DNA from: Azospirillum soli | GTDB taxonomy: Bacteria > Pseudomonadota > Alphaproteobacteria > Azospirillales > Azospirillaceae | Length of the DNA stretch: 64,000 bases | Reading direction: 5' to 3' | Assembly (NCBI RefSeq): GCF_017876165.1 | Contig: NZ_JAGINQ010000001.1 | Location: 248,001 to 312,000 of the forward strand | Part shown: one piece after another, positions 7,580-16,503 of the stretch | How the letters are laid out: the number at the start of each line of letters is the position of its first letter | Numbering within the stretch: position 1 is the stretch's first letter | Made by a program: the position numbers and the translations under genes | The notes under the pieces: generated by a model | The model's database searches: none | Seen by the model: the letters and a program-made list of their open reading frames with translations, nothing else | What the model was told of the DNA's origin: nothing

Positions 7580-7999
7580 TCAGCCCTCGGTCTCTTCGTC
7601 GGCGATCTCCACCGGGCCCGAATCCTGGCCCTTGGCGTCGACGTCGCGGTCAACCAGCTCGATCACGGCCATGGCGGCGGCGTCGCCGTAGCGGAAGCCG
7701 GCCTTCAGGACGCGGGTGTAGCCACCCTGGCGGTCCTTATAACGGTCGGCCAGCACGGTGAAGAGCTTGGAGACCATGTCGTTGTCGCGCAGCTGCGCGA
7801 AGGCCAGACGACGGTTGGCGAGGCCACCCTTCTTGCCCAGCGTGATCAGCTTTTCCGCGATCGGGCGCAGATCCTTGGCCTTCGGCAGAGTGGTCTTGAT
7901 CTGCTCGTGCTTGATCAGCGCGTTCGCCATGTTGGCGAACATCGCCTTGCGGTGGCTGCTGGTCTTGCTGAACTTACGTCCGGAAACGCCGTGACGCAT
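7580..7999 (-). CDS. rplQ: 50S ribosomal protein L17
   Basis: Structural protein of the large ribosomal subunit near the exit tunnel. The 139 residues begin with the family signature [40 protein letters not shown] and [17 protein letters not shown] follow, both diagnostic for L17. The C-terminal tail is acidic (EIADEETEG), as in other alphaproteobacteria. The ATG has GGAGGA directly upstream. It is the last gene of the operon that starts at rpsM and is followed by a strong intrinsic terminator. Confidence 0.98.
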   Translation of the reverse strand: MRHGVSGRKFSKTSSHRKAMFANMANALIKHEQIKTTLPKAKDLRPIAEKLITLGKKGGLANRRLAFAQLRDNDMVSKLFTVLADRYKDRQGGYTRVLKAGFRYGDAAAMAVIELVDRDVDAKGQDSGPVEIADEETEG

Positions 8000-8148
8000 G
8001 ACGGTCCTCCTTCATGGCATGACCCCCCTCGGGGAGCCGATGGTGAACCCCGCCGCCCAGTCGGAAACGCTGGTACGGCGCGGGGTGGGCCGATCCGGCC
8101 CTGGAAAACGCCGGGACCTTGCGGCCCCGGCGGGTAAACACACGAGAC

Positions 8149-9168
8149 TTAGTACGGCTCTTCCAGACGCTTGGCCAGCTCTTCGATGTTCTCGGGCGGC
8201 CAGTTCGGAATTTCCATACCCAGGTGCAGGCCCATCTGAGCCAGCACTTCCTTGATCTCGTTCAGCGACTTGCGGCCGAAGTTCGGGGTGCGGAGCATCT
8301 CCGCCTCGGTCTTCTGCACCAGATCGCCGATGTAGACGATGTTGTCGTTCTTGAGGCAGTTGGCCGAACGGACCGACAGTTCCAGCTCGTCCACCTTGCG
8401 GAGCAGGTTCTTGTTGAACGGAACCTCCTCGTGCTTCTCCTCGGCGACGTGGTGCGTCGGCTCCTCGAAGTTGATGAACAGCTGCAGCTGGTCCTGGAGG
8501 ATGCGGGCGGCCAGAGCCACCGCATCGTCCGGCTTCACCGAACCGTTGGTCTCCACGACCATCGACAGGCGGTCATAGTCGGTGACCTGCCCGACGCGGG
8601 CGTTGTCGACCTTGTAGGAGCACTTGCGCACCGGCGAGAACAGGGCGTCCACCGGGATCAGGCCGATCGGCGCGTCCTCGGGGCGGTTCTGGCTGGCCGG
8701 GACGTAGCCCTTGCCGGTCTCGACCGTCAGTTCCATGTTCAGGCGCGCGCCGGCGTCCAGCGTGCAGATGACCAGATCCGGATCCATCACCTGGATGTCC
8801 GCGCCGGTCTCGATCATGCCGGCCTTCACCTCGCCGGGGCCTTCGGCCCGCAGGCGCATGCGCTTCGGGCCTTCACCGCCCATACGCAGGCCCATCGACT
8901 TGATGTTCAGGACGATGTCGGTCACGTCCTCGCGGACGCCGGGGATCGACGAGAACTCGTGCAGAACGCCGTCGATGTGGATCGACGTCACCGCCGCACC
9001 CTGCAGCGACGACAGCAGCACGCGGCGCAGCGCGTTGCCCAGCGTCAGGCCGAAGCCGCGCTCCAGCGGCTCGGCAACGACCGTCGCAACGCGATCGGCG
9101 TCGTCACCGGGCTGGATGTCCAGCTTGTTCGGCTTAATCAGTTCCTGCCAGTTTCTCTGGAGAGCCAC
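8149..9168 (-). CDS. rpoA: DNA-directed RNA polymerase subunit alpha
   Basis: Alpha subunit that nucleates polymerase assembly and contacts activators and UP elements. The N-terminal domain carries [20 protein letters not shown]. The C-terminal domain has the helix-hairpin-helix segment [14 protein letters not shown] and [16 protein letters not shown]. The length from the chosen start is 339 residues, the family norm. I chose GTG 9168 ([16 protein letters not shown]) because AGAGG lies about eight bases upstream; the in-frame ATG 18 bases earlier has no such site and adds residues not seen in the family. Third gene of the rpsM operon. Confidence 0.98.
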   Translation of the reverse strand: MALQRNWQELIKPNKLDIQPGDDADRVATVVAEPLERGFGLTLGNALRRVLLSSLQGAAVTSIHIDGVLHEFSSIPGVREDVTDIVLNIKSMGLRMGGEGPKRMRLRAEGPGEVKAGMIETGADIQVMDPDLVICTLDAGARLNMELTVETGKGYVPASQNRPEDAPIGLIPVDALFSPVRKCSYKVDNARVGQVTDYDRLSMVVETNGSVKPDDAVALAARILQDQLQLFINFEEPTHHVAEEKHEEVPFNKNLLRKVDELELSVRSANCLKNDNIVYIGDLVQKTEAEMLRTPNFGRKSLNEIKEVLAQMGLHLGMEIPNWPPENIEELAKRLEEPY

Positions 9169-9299
9169 GGGTCTACCTCTTGCCATCGGGTTGAACGCAA
9201 ACCCGCGGCGGCCGGCCGTTCCCATCCGAAGACGCCGCGATGGCTGCGGCGCCTGTCCCGGAACGGCTGACCCCCGCGGGTGCGGAGTCGTCTAAGCGA

Positions 9300-9698
9300 T
9301 CAGACGCGACGCTTCTTCGGCGGGCGAACGCCGTTGTGCGGGATCGGCGTCACGTCGCGGATCGAGGTGATGGTGAAGCCGATCGACTGCAGAGCGCGCA
9401 ACGCCGACTCACGGCCCGAACCCGGACCCTTCACCTCAACCTCAAGGGTCTTCATGCCGTGTTCCTGAGCCTTGCGGCCCGCGTCCTCGGCAGCGACCTG
9501 GGCGGCGTACGGGGTCGACTTGCGCGAACCCTTGAAGCCCATGGTGCCCGACGACGACCAGGCAATGGTGTTGCCCTGCGCGTCGGTGATGGTGATCATC
9601 GTGTTGTTGAAGGAGGCGTTCACATGCGCGACGCCGGCGGTGATGTTCTTGCGCTCACGACGGCGAAGACGCTGCGAAGCGGCGGAGGGCTTAGCCAT
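9300..9698 (-). CDS. rpsK: 30S ribosomal protein S11
   Basis: Small-subunit platform protein next to the mRNA exit and the anti-Shine-Dalgarno region. The 132 residues contain the S11 hallmarks [39 protein letters not shown] and the basic end [26 protein letters not shown] precedes the ATG by nine bases. It lies 15 bases after rpsM and 131 bases before rpoA in the same operon. Confidence 0.98.
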   Translation of the reverse strand: MAKPSAASQRLRRRERKNITAGVAHVNASFNNTMITITDAQGNTIAWSSSGTMGFKGSRKSTPYAAQVAAEDAGRKAQEHGMKTLEVEVKGPGSGRESALRALQSIGFTITSIRDVTPIPHNGVRPPKKRRV

Positions 9699-9713
9699 TG
9701 ACGGAGGTCCTCT

Positions 9714-10082
9714 TTACTTCTTCTTGCCGGCGATCGGCTTGGCCGGACCCTTGCGGGTACGGGCGTTCGTGTGGGTGCGCTGGCCGCGGACCGGCAGGCC
9801 CTTGCGGTGACGCAGGCCGCGGTAGCAGGCCATGTCCATCAAACGCTTGATGTTCATCGCGACCGAGCGACGCAGGTCGCCTTCGACCTGATAGTCGGCG
9901 TCGATCGTCTCACGGATCTTGAGGATCTCGTCGTCCGTCAGCTGGTTCACGCGACGCTCGGCCGGGATGGCCAGCTTCGTGCAGATTTGCTTGGCCTTGA
10001 ACGGGCCGATGCCATGAATGTAGGTCAACGCGATCTCCACGCGCTTCTGCGCGGGGATGTTGACGCCAGCGATACGCGCCAC
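9714..10082 (-). CDS. rpsM: 30S ribosomal protein S13
   Basis: Head protein of the small subunit that contacts the P-site tRNA and L5. The 122 residues contain [34 protein letters not shown] and the basic, C-terminal [19 protein letters not shown]. The start is GTG with a GGAG site seven bases upstream. It is the first gene of this transcription unit: no adk or secY precedes it, and a near-consensus promoter lies about 130 bases upstream. In many alphaproteobacteria adk stands directly before rpsM, so this is a local rearrangement or boundary. Confidence 0.98.
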   Translation of the reverse strand: MARIAGVNIPAQKRVEIALTYIHGIGPFKAKQICTKLAIPAERRVNQLTDDEILKIRETIDADYQVEGDLRRSVAMNIKRLMDMACYRGLRHRKGLPVRGQRTHTNARTRKGPAKPIAGKKK

Positions 10083-10126
10083 GCTGCTCTCCTCGATATC
10101 TCAACGGCAGCCCTTATGGGCCACCT

Positions 10127-10164
10127 ACACACCGATGTGTCCTGAGTTCAGGTGACCTGAATTC
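10127..10164 (-). promoter_or_regulatory. Two hairpins in the rpsM operon leader
   Basis: The untranslated leader holds a 21-base interrupted palindrome around TTCAGGTGACCTGAA (10144-10164, one mismatch) and a short hairpin ACACA-CCGA-TGTGT (10127-10140). Both lie between the predicted transcription start and the rpsM ribosome site. Ribosomal protein operons are often autoregulated in such leaders; that role here is inference. Confidence 0.4.
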
Positions 10165-10212
10165 CGAACGCAAAAGTACCTCCCGCCCCCGGTCGGGGCG
10201 CGAGAGGGTGCG

Positions 10213-10240
10213 ACTATAGAAAAAGCCGAAAGCTTGTCAA
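10213..10240 (-). promoter_or_regulatory. Predicted sigma-70-type promoter for rpsM operon
   Basis: Reading the minus strand, a consensus TTGACA (-35, 10240-10235) is followed after 16 bases by TATAGT (-10, 10218-10213). This is the best promoter match in the window and sits where the divergent rpsM and pyk units separate. The rest of the 10083-10421 gap holds the rpsM leader and the pyk promoter; I see no other gene in it. Confidence 0.75.
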
Positions 10241-10304
10241 GGCCGAACAACGGCCAAACCCGCCCTTCCCGATCGCCCGTCCTCATTAATCCCTCTCCGG
10301 GCGA

Positions 10305-10333
10305 TTGACAAGCCGGGGGAGGCACTCTGTGAT
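10305..10333 (+). promoter_or_regulatory. Predicted promoter for pyk
   Basis: TTGACA (10305-10310), a 17-base spacer, then TGTGAT (10328-10333), about 90 bases before the pyk ATG. The -35 is perfect and the -10 matches four of six consensus bases. Confidence 0.55.
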
Positions 10334-10421
10334 AGCCGCAAAGGAGCCGGGCCGGGCAACAACGCCGCGCGTGGATTGTTCGCTTGACGCCCCAACAACC
10401 AGAAGCTTGAAGGCAGGTCCG

Positions 10422-11864
10422 ATGAATCGTCCAGGCAACCCGGTGCGCCGCTTCCGCCTCACCAAGATCGTGGCCACGCTGGGGCCGGCCTCCTCCTCGC
10501 CGGAGATGATCCGCGCCCTGTTCGACGCCGGGGTGGACGTCTTCCGCCTGAATTTCAGCCACGGCACGCACGAGGACCACGCCCAGCGCCTGGCCACCAT
10601 CCGTGCGCTGGAGGCCGAGCTGGACCACCCCATCGCGGTCATGGCCGACCTCCAAGGCCCCAAGCTGCGCGTCGGCACCTTCGCCAAAGGCCCTATCGAA
10701 TTGAAGGTTGGACAGCGCTTCCGCCTGGACCTCTCAACCACCCCCGGCGACTCCAGCCGCGTCGGCATGCCCCATCCGGAGATCTTCGCGGCGCTGAAGC
10801 CCGAGACCGACCTGCTGCTCGACGACGGCAAGGTGCGCCTGCGCGTCGTGGATTGCAGCCCGGACCATGCCGACACCGTCGTCGTCTCCGGCACCCGCCT
10901 GTCCGACCGCAAGGGCGTCAACGTGCCCGGCGTCGTGCTGCCGCTTTCCCCCCTGACCCGGAAGGACCGCGAAGATCTGGTCTTTGCGCTGGACCAAGGG
11001 GTGGACTGGGTCGCCCTTTCCTTCGTGCAGCGCCCCGAGGACGTGGCCGAGGCGCGCAAGCTGATCGCCGGCCGCGCCGCCCTGCTGTCCAAGCTGGAAA
11101 AGCCGCAGGCCGTCTCGCACCTCGACGAGATCATCGAACTGTCGGACGGCGTGATGGTGGCGCGCGGCGACCTCGGCGTCGAACTGCCGGCGGAGGATGT
11201 GCCGACCATCCAGAAGCGCATCGTCCGCGAATCGCGCCGCGCCGGCAAGCCGGTGATCGTCGCCACGCAGATGCTCGAATCGATGGTGGGCGCCCCCGCC
11301 CCGACCCGCGCCGAAGCCTCCGACGTCGCCACCGCCGTGTATGACGGCGCCGACGCGGTGATGCTGTCGGCGGAAACTGCGGCCGGTTCCTACCCCGTCG
11401 AGGCGGTGTCGATCATGGACCGCATCGCGCGGCGGGTGGAGCATGACCCGCTCTACCGCACGATCATGGACGCGCAGCATCCCGACCCGCAGCAGACCTC
11501 CGCCGACGCCATCACCGCCGCCGCGCGTCAGGTCGCCCACACCATCCAGGCGGCGGCCATCGTCACCTACACCACCAGCGGCTCCACCACGCTGCGCGCC
11601 GCCCGCGAGCGGCCGGAGGTGCCGATTCTCTGCCTGACCTCCAACATCGAAACGGCGCGCCGCCTGCAACTCGCCTACGGCGTGCACAGCGTGCATTCCG
11701 CCGACGTGAATGATTTCAACGAAATGGTCCAGAAAGCCGCCCGCGCCGCGCACGAGGACGGCATCGCCGTGGAAGGCCAGCGCCTCGTCATCACCGCCGG
11801 CGTCCCCTTCGGCACCCCCGGCAACACCAACATCCTGCGCATTGCTTGGGTCGAGGCGGAGTAG
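10422..11864 (+). CDS. pyk: Pyruvate kinase
   Basis: Catalyses the last step of glycolysis, phosphoenolpyruvate plus ADP to pyruvate plus ATP. The 480 residues match the bacterial enzyme. Motifs seen are TKIVATLGPASSSPEMI and DVFRLNFSHGTHEDH at the N-terminus, MADLQGPKLRVG, and the active-site region LSDGVMVARGDLGVELP. VIVATQMLESM and EASDVATAVYDGADAVMLS follow, then a C-terminal allosteric-type domain (ITAGVPFGTPGNTNIL). ATG 10422 follows AGGCAGG; the 39-codon upstream extension lacks family similarity. Monocistronic, with its own promoter, and followed by a multi-hairpin repeat. Confidence 0.97.
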   Translation: MNRPGNPVRRFRLTKIVATLGPASSSPEMIRALFDAGVDVFRLNFSHGTHEDHAQRLATIRALEAELDHPIAVMADLQGPKLRVGTFAKGPIELKVGQRFRLDLSTTPGDSSRVGMPHPEIFAALKPETDLLLDDGKVRLRVVDCSPDHADTVVVSGTRLSDRKGVNVPGVVLPLSPLTRKDREDLVFALDQGVDWVALSFVQRPEDVAEARKLIAGRAALLSKLEKPQAVSHLDEIIELSDGVMVARGDLGVELPAEDVPTIQKRIVRESRRAGKPVIVATQMLESMVGAPAPTRAEASDVATAVYDGADAVMLSAETAAGSYPVEAVSIMDRIARRVEHDPLYRTIMDAQHPDPQQTSADAITAAARQVAHTIQAAAIVTYTTSGSTTLRAARERPEVPILCLTSNIETARRLQLAYGVHSVHSADVNDFNEMVQKAARAAHEDGIAVEGQRLVITAGVPFGTPGNTNILRIAWVEAE

Positions 11865-11874
11865 CGGTCAACTC

Positions 11875-12013
11875 CCCTCTCCCGCCCCGGGAGAGGGAGG
11901 GACCCGTCGCCTTGCGACGGAAGGGTGAGGGTACCGCCAAGAATCAGCGTGCTATCCTCGTACGACCCTCACCCGGCCGCTGCGCGGCCACCCTCTCCCG
12001 AGACGGGAGAGGG
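11875..12013. repeat. Multi-hairpin intergenic repeat (family 1 variant)
   Basis: Four hairpins in a row: CCCTCTCCC/GGGAGAGGG, CCGTCGC/GCGACGG, a GGCCGC/GCGGCC stem, and a 10-bp CCCTCTCCCG/CGGGAGAGGG stem. The outer hairpins are near mirror images, so the whole unit has inverted ends. It fills the convergent gap between pyk and the TPR gene and may terminate both. Confidence 0.8.
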
Positions 12014-12022
12014 ATGCGATAC

Positions 12023-12580
12023 CTACAACGCCGCCCCGGCCATCTGCTGGCGGATCTTCATCGCCTGCTCGCGCACGCCGTCCAGATGCGGGTTGATCGC
12101 CAACGCCGCGTTGAAGGCTCTCAGCGCCCCCGTCGGCTCGTCCACCGCCAGATAGACCAACCCCAATCCAGCCAGCGCCGCGAAATGCCGGGGCTCCAGC
12201 AGCAGCACGCGCCGGATGTCCTGGACCGCCGCCGCATAGTTGCCCATCAGGTAATGGGCATTGGCGCGCTTGTTCCAGCCTTCGGCGTAGTTCGGATCCT
12301 TGGCGATGACTTGGTTGAAGTCGGCCAGCGCCGCTTCGTACTCGTCATCGTTCAGCTTCTGCACGCCGTCGCGCATCAGAACCAGCAGATCCTGGCCGGG
12401 ATGCTCCAGCCAAATCTCCCAGATCTGATCCTCCACGGCCTCCGCCGCGACATGGTCGGCGGTGCCCTGAAGGTCGCGGAACAGCGGATCGAGGCGAGCG
12501 TCCTCCTGCCCCGCCAGCGCAGGGGCACCGAGGAACGAGAGGGCCACAAAGGCCACAGCCAAGGAGATTCTGCGGATCAT
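12023..12580 (-). CDS. Periplasmic TPR protein
   Basis: Exported tetratricopeptide-repeat protein of 185 residues, probably a protein-protein interaction adaptor. The signal peptide is ISLAVAFVALSFLGAPALA with cleavage before GQED. At least three TPR units follow: DGVQKLNDDEYEAALADFNQ, GWNKRANAHYLMGNYAAAVQ and LAGLGLVYLAVDEPTGALRA, each with the expected Ala/Gly/Tyr spacing. ATG 12580 was chosen because the longer frame would bury the signal peptide. It stands alone between convergent pyk and upstream fusA. The partner is unknown. Confidence 0.85.
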   Translation of the reverse strand: MIRRISLAVAFVALSFLGAPALAGQEDARLDPLFRDLQGTADHVAAEAVEDQIWEIWLEHPGQDLLVLMRDGVQKLNDDEYEAALADFNQVIAKDPNYAEGWNKRANAHYLMGNYAAAVQDIRRVLLLEPRHFAALAGLGLVYLAVDEPTGALRAFNAALAINPHLDGVREQAMKIRQQMAGAAL

Positions 12581-12685
12581 AACCGAAAGATGGGTTGCGT
12601 TACCCACGCGCAACACCCTCAATTCGGACATGCCCCATCAGGCCGAAGCGTCCCTAAGGGAATCCCCCGAACGTTCGTACACATG

Positions 12686-12716
12686 AAAAACGGCCGGCGG
12701 ATCGCTCCGCCGGCCG
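12686..12716 (-). terminator. Intrinsic terminator of fusA
   Basis: An 11-bp perfect stem (CGGCCGGCGGA with loop TCGC), followed on the minus strand by five Ts. It lies about 180 bases past the fusA stop, beyond the cloverleaf-like repeat at 12758-12835. The remaining 12581-12685 sequence holds no gene that I can support. Confidence 0.85.
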
Positions 12717-12757
12717 TATTCCTTAGGTCCAAGCCCAGCAGGGCGCCCCCCTTCGTA

Positions 12758-12835
12758 CATTGCATATCGCGCTTTCAGAATGAAAGCGCTAGCGGCAGCC
12801 CTTTGCTGAAAGCAAAGGGCGAGAGCTGTGCAATG
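12758..12835. repeat. Cloverleaf-like palindromic element in the fusA 3' region
   Basis: Outer arms CATTGCA (12758-12764) and TGCAATG (12829-12835) enclose two perfect hairpins: GCGCTTTCA/TGAAAGCGC with a three-base loop, and GCCCTTTGCT/AGCAAAGGGC with loop GAA. It sits between the fusA stop and its terminator, so it would be transcribed in the fusA mRNA. Confidence 0.8.
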
Positions 12836-12897
12836 CGCTGTCAGGGCCCAACCGATGGCGTTCGATGGGAACCATCAAACGCCGTTCGGTATGGGAG

Positions 12898-15045
12898 TTA
12901 GGCGGCCTTGCTGTTGCGGCCGGCCACGATTTCCTCGGTGACGTTGCGCGGCACCGGCTCGTAGTGGCTGAACTCCATCGTGTAGGACGCACGACCCGAG
13001 GTCATGCCACGCAGCTGACCGATGTAGCCGAACATTTCGTTCAGCGGGACGTTCGCCTCGACGGCGATGTTGGCGCCACGCTCCAGCTGGCCCAGCACCG
13101 TGCCGCGGCGGCGGTTCACGTCGCCGATCACGTCGCCCAGGTAATCCTCCGGCGTCACGACCTCGACCTTCATCACCGGCTCCAGCAGGATCGGAGCGCC
13201 CTTCGGCATAGCCTCGCGGAAGCAGGCCTTGGCGGCGATTTCGAACGTCAGGGCGTTCGAGTCGACGTCGTGGTACTTGCCGTCCACCAGGCGGGCGCGG
13301 AAGTCCACAGTCGGATAGCCGGCGAGCACGCCGTCCTCCTTCTGCATCTCCAGACCCTTCTTGACCGACGGGACGTATTCGCGCGGAACCGTGCCGCCGA
13401 CCGTCTCGTCCACGAACTCGAAGCCCGTGCCGCGCTCAAGCGGCTCGAACACGATCTTGACTTCGGCGAACTGGCCCGAACCGCCGGTCTGCTTCTTGTG
13501 GGTGTAGGTGTACTCGACCGGCTTGGTGATCGCCTCGCGGTAGGCGACCTGGGGCTTGCCCATGTTGCCTTCCACGCCGAACTCGGTGCGCATGCGGTCC
13601 AGCGTCACTTCCAGGTGCAGCTCACCCATGCCGCGCAGGATGGTCTGGCCGGTTTCACGGTCGGTCTCCAGGCGGAGCGACGGATCGGCGCGGACCAGCT
13701 TGCCCAGCGCGTTGGAGAACTTCTCCTGCTCGCCCTTGGTCTTCGGCTCGACCGAGACGCTGATGACGGGCTCGGGGAAGCGCATGCGCTCCAGGATCAC
13801 CGGCGAGGAGGCGTCGCACAGGGTGTCACCGGTGTCGGTCTCGGTCAGCGAGACCAGCGCGAGAATGTCGCCGGCGCGCGCCTCTTCGATCGGGTTGGCT
13901 TCCTTCGCGAACATCTCGACCATACGGCCGATCTTCTCGCGCTTGCCGCGGGTCGAGTTCAGGACCGACATGCCCTTCGTCAGCACGCCCGAATAGACGC
14001 GGATGAAGGTCATCGAGCCGTAGGTGTCGTTGATCACCTTGAAGGCCAGCGCGGAGAACGGCGCGTCGTCCGAGCTGATGCGCTCGCCGTTCGGGTTGCC
14101 GTCCTCGTCCACGGTCTTGATGGCCTCGACGTCGGTCGGCGCCGGCAGGTAGTCGACGACGGCGTCCAGAACCTGGGGCACGCCCTTGTTCTTGTAGGAC
14201 GAACCGCACAGGACCGGGTTGAAGGCGCCACCGATGGTGCCCTTGCGCAGGCAGGCGCGCAGGGTGTCGGCCGACGGCTCCTCGCCCGAATCCAGGTAGG
14301 CTTCCATCGCCGCCTCGTCATGCTCAAGGCAGGTGTCGATCAGCTCGGTGCGCAGGCCGCGGATGCTCTTGATGTTCTCGATGTCCTCGTGAACCGTCAG
14401 GTTCAGCTTGGAGATCAGCTCGTCCTCGTTGATCTCCCAGACTTCCCACTTGGCGTCCTTGTCGTCGGAGAACCAGACGTAGGCCTTCATCTCGACGAGG
14501 TCGACCATGCCGCGGAAGTTGTCTTCCGAGCCCAGCGGGACCTGCACGCACAGCGGACGGGCGCCCAGGCGGTTGCGGATCATGTCCACGCAACGGCGGA
14601 AGTTCGCGCCCGAACGGTCCATCTTGTTGACGTAGCAGAGGCGCGGAACGTTGTAGTTGTCGGCCAGACGCCAGTTGGTCTCGGACTGCGGCTCGACGCC
14701 GGCCACGCCGTCGAACACCACCACGGCGCCGTCGAGCACGCGGAGCGAGCGGTTCACCTCAATGGTGAAGTCCACGTGGCCCGGGGTGTCGATGACGTTG
14801 ATCTTCTTGCCGCGCCAGAACACGGAGACGGCGGCGGACTGAATGGTGATGCCGCGCTTCTGCTCCTGCTCCATGTAGTCGGTCGTGGTCGACGACTTCA
14901 GGTCCTTGGTCGCGTGCACGTCGACGATCGTGTGCTTGCGGCCGGTGTAGTACAGGATGCGCTCGGTCGTCGTCGTCTTGCCGGCATCGACGTGCGCGAT
15001 AATGCCGATATTACGGATGTCAGAGAGAGGCGTTTGGCGCGGCAT
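12898..15045 (-). CDS. fusA: Translation elongation factor G, divergent lone copy
   Basis: GTPase that drives ribosomal translocation or, in some paralogues, ribosome recycling. The 715 residues carry all EF-G domains: G1 [12 protein letters not shown] (17-28), G3 DTPGHVDF, G4 NKMD, and domain IV/V motifs [11 protein letters not shown] and [13 protein letters not shown]. Two things are odd. The gene is not in the usual rpsL-rpsG-fusA-tuf cluster, and switch I between VDVH and DYMEQEQ has about five more residues than classical EF-G, with a [10 protein letters not shown] segment. It may be a second, specialised EF-G; if the genome has no str-operon copy, it is the housekeeping one. A CtrA-type site lies about 100 bases upstream. 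Confidence 0.92.
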   Translation of the reverse strand: MPRQTPLSDIRNIGIIAHVDAGKTTTTERILYYTGRKHTIVDVHATKDLKSSTTTDYMEQEQKRGITIQSAAVSVFWRGKKINVIDTPGHVDFTIEVNRSLRVLDGAVVVFDGVAGVEPQSETNWRLADNYNVPRLCYVNKMDRSGANFRRCVDMIRNRLGARPLCVQVPLGSEDNFRGMVDLVEMKAYVWFSDDKDAKWEVWEINEDELISKLNLTVHEDIENIKSIRGLRTELIDTCLEHDEAAMEAYLDSGEEPSADTLRACLRKGTIGGAFNPVLCGSSYKNKGVPQVLDAVVDYLPAPTDVEAIKTVDEDGNPNGERISSDDAPFSALAFKVINDTYGSMTFIRVYSGVLTKGMSVLNSTRGKREKIGRMVEMFAKEANPIEEARAGDILALVSLTETDTGDTLCDASSPVILERMRFPEPVISVSVEPKTKGEQEKFSNALGKLVRADPSLRLETDRETGQTILRGMGELHLEVTLDRMRTEFGVEGNMGKPQVAYREAITKPVEYTYTHKKQTGGSGQFAEVKIVFEPLERGTGFEFVDETVGGTVPREYVPSVKKGLEMQKEDGVLAGYPTVDFRARLVDGKYHDVDSNALTFEIAAKACFREAMPKGAPILLEPVMKVEVVTPEDYLGDVIGDVNRRRGTVLGQLERGANIAVEANVPLNEMFGYIGQLRGMTSGRASYTMEFSHYEPVPRNVTEEIVAGRNSKAA

Positions 15046-15142
15046 GTTGCGGGTCCATTACTGTAACGCGGCTATCGAAGCGCAACGACGGTCGTCCGCT
15101 CCGGCGGCTGGGTGGTTGGTCGGGGTTTTTACGGGCGATCTG

Positions 15143-15158
15143 TTAAGGCGTGATTAAC
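15143..15158. promoter_or_regulatory. CtrA-type site upstream of fusA
   Basis: GTTAA-GGCGTGA-TTAAC gives an exact TTAA-N7-TTAAC on both strands, the published binding consensus of the cell-cycle regulator CtrA. It lies about 100 bases upstream of the fusA ATG and on the far side of ridA's 3' end, so fusA is the only candidate target. Confidence 0.5.
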
Positions 15159-15277
15159 ATTCCGTAAACCGAAAGGGATAACCCTTCCGGAATTTTCGAA
15201 GCGCGAGGCCCTCACAGCTTGTGGGCCACGCCGGCAAACCCCAACCGAGGTAGCCGGGTCGCCCCGTTCACGCGGCC

Positions 15278-15625
15278 TTATTTAGCCGCGATAACCTGAA
15301 TTTCAACGAGATACTCCGGCGCGGCGAGGGCAGCCTCGACCGTGGCGCGGGCCGGCGTGTTGGCCGTATCGACCCACGCTTCCCACGCCTTGTTCATGGC
15401 GCCGAACGTCGCGATGTCCGTCAGGTAGATCGTGGCGGACAGCAGCTTGCTCTTGTCGGTGCCAGCCTCGGCCAGCAGGGCATCGATCTGCCCCAGGATC
15501 TGGCGGGTCTGCGTCTCCACGTCCGGAGTCGGATCATCGGCCACCTGACCGGCCAGATAGACCGTGTCGTTGTGGATGACCATCTGGCTCATGCGCGGTC
15601 CGGAATGGAAGCGCTGGATAGACAT
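15278..15625 (-). CDS. RidA-family protein (YjgF/UK114)
   Basis: Small trimeric protein of 115 residues. RidA enzymes hydrolyse reactive enamine/imine intermediates from PLP enzymes; several subfamilies have no known substrate. MVIHNDTVYLAGQVADDP, QTRQILGQIDALL and the C-terminal ARATVEAAL ... LVEIQVIAA fit the fold. The arginine in ARATVE corresponds to the catalytic substrate-binding arginine. The start ATG is the only good one. It is followed by a long gap before fusA and preceded by a protease gene on the same strand. Subfamily placement (RidA versus Rid2-7) is uncertain. Confidence 0.88.
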   Translation of the reverse strand: MSIQRFHSGPRMSQMVIHNDTVYLAGQVADDPTPDVETQTRQILGQIDALLAEAGTDKSKLLSATIYLTDIATFGAMNKAWEAWVDTANTPARATVEAALAAPEYLVEIQVIAAK

Positions 15626-15712
15626 GGATACGGCTCCGGTGACGGGACTTCGACGCGCGTACGTCTATGCGATTCAGAAGCGCCGACCTAGCAAAAAATG
15701 CGGTGCTGCCGC

Positions 15713-16483
15713 TCAAGGCTGCCCCGCGCCGGCGTTTTCCCGTATGACGGGGGCGAAAACGGCGGAAGGCACCGCGAAATTGCGGCGATTCGCTCCGCTG
15801 TCCGCCGCGACCGCCACGGCGATTCCGACAACGCTCCAAATGCCGCCACGTTCCGCCAGCAACGCTGCGCCGCTCGTTCCGCGCGTGCCCGCGCAGTCGT
15901 GCACCAGCACCGGCCCGCCCGGCGCCTGCCCGACGCCCAGCGCCCGGCAATCGGTATCGGCCATGAGGATCTGCGCCTTATCCTGGCTGTAGCCGCCCAG
16001 CCGCAACGCCATGCCCGGCGGCGGATGGGACTCGGACAGCGGCAGCGGTGGCACGTCGGCCGGGGCCGGCTTGTTCAGCGTCAGCACCGCCCAGTCCGTC
16101 GCCATGGCCCGTCCCGCCGGCTGCGCCGGATCGTGCGCGGGGTCGGTCGTGAAGGAGGCCACCGTCACGTGCTGCCGGTACTCGCCCTTCGCGTATCCGA
16201 ACAGGACGTGCAGCGACGAGGCCGGCAGGTAGCGCTGCGTCCGCCCGTTGAACAGGCAATGCGCGGCGGTGACGACCCGCGTCGGCGTCACCAGCACCCC
16301 GGTGCAGCGCCCGGCCAGATTCGTCTGCACCCGCACGAGGCTGCGCCACGGATCCTTCCCCGCGTCCACCGTCACCCGCCGATCATCCGCCCCAACCCCC
16401 GGCAGCTGCGGCTTCTGCGCCCAGGCCGGCGCGGCGACGAGCATCATCAAAAGAAGGATTGCGCGTTCTTGATACGTTTTCAT
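15713..16483 (-). CDS. Exported trypsin-like serine protease
   Basis: Periplasmic or secreted S1-family peptidase of 256 residues. A signal peptide (ILLLMMLVAAPAWA) is cleaved before QKPQ. The triad is visible as VTAAHC (His), DWAVLTLNKP (Asp) and AGTRGTSGAALL (Ser). Paired cysteines flank the histidine (RCTGVL ... HCLF) and serine (DTDCRAL ... HDCAG). There is no PDZ domain, so this is not DegP-like; it resembles V8/trypsin-type single-domain proteases. It lies 87 bases upstream of ridA on the same strand and 20 bases from the divergent topoisomerase gene. Confidence 0.9.
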   Translation of the reverse strand: MKTYQERAILLLMMLVAAPAWAQKPQLPGVGADDRRVTVDAGKDPWRSLVRVQTNLAGRCTGVLVTPTRVVTAAHCLFNGRTQRYLPASSLHVLFGYAKGEYRQHVTVASFTTDPAHDPAQPAGRAMATDWAVLTLNKPAPADVPPLPLSESHPPPGMALRLGGYSQDKAQILMADTDCRALGVGQAPGGPVLVHDCAGTRGTSGAALLAERGGIWSVVGIAVAVAADSGANRRNFAVPSAVFAPVIRENAGAGQP

Positions 16484-16503
16484 TTTCGGCGTAATCTCCG
16501 GCC

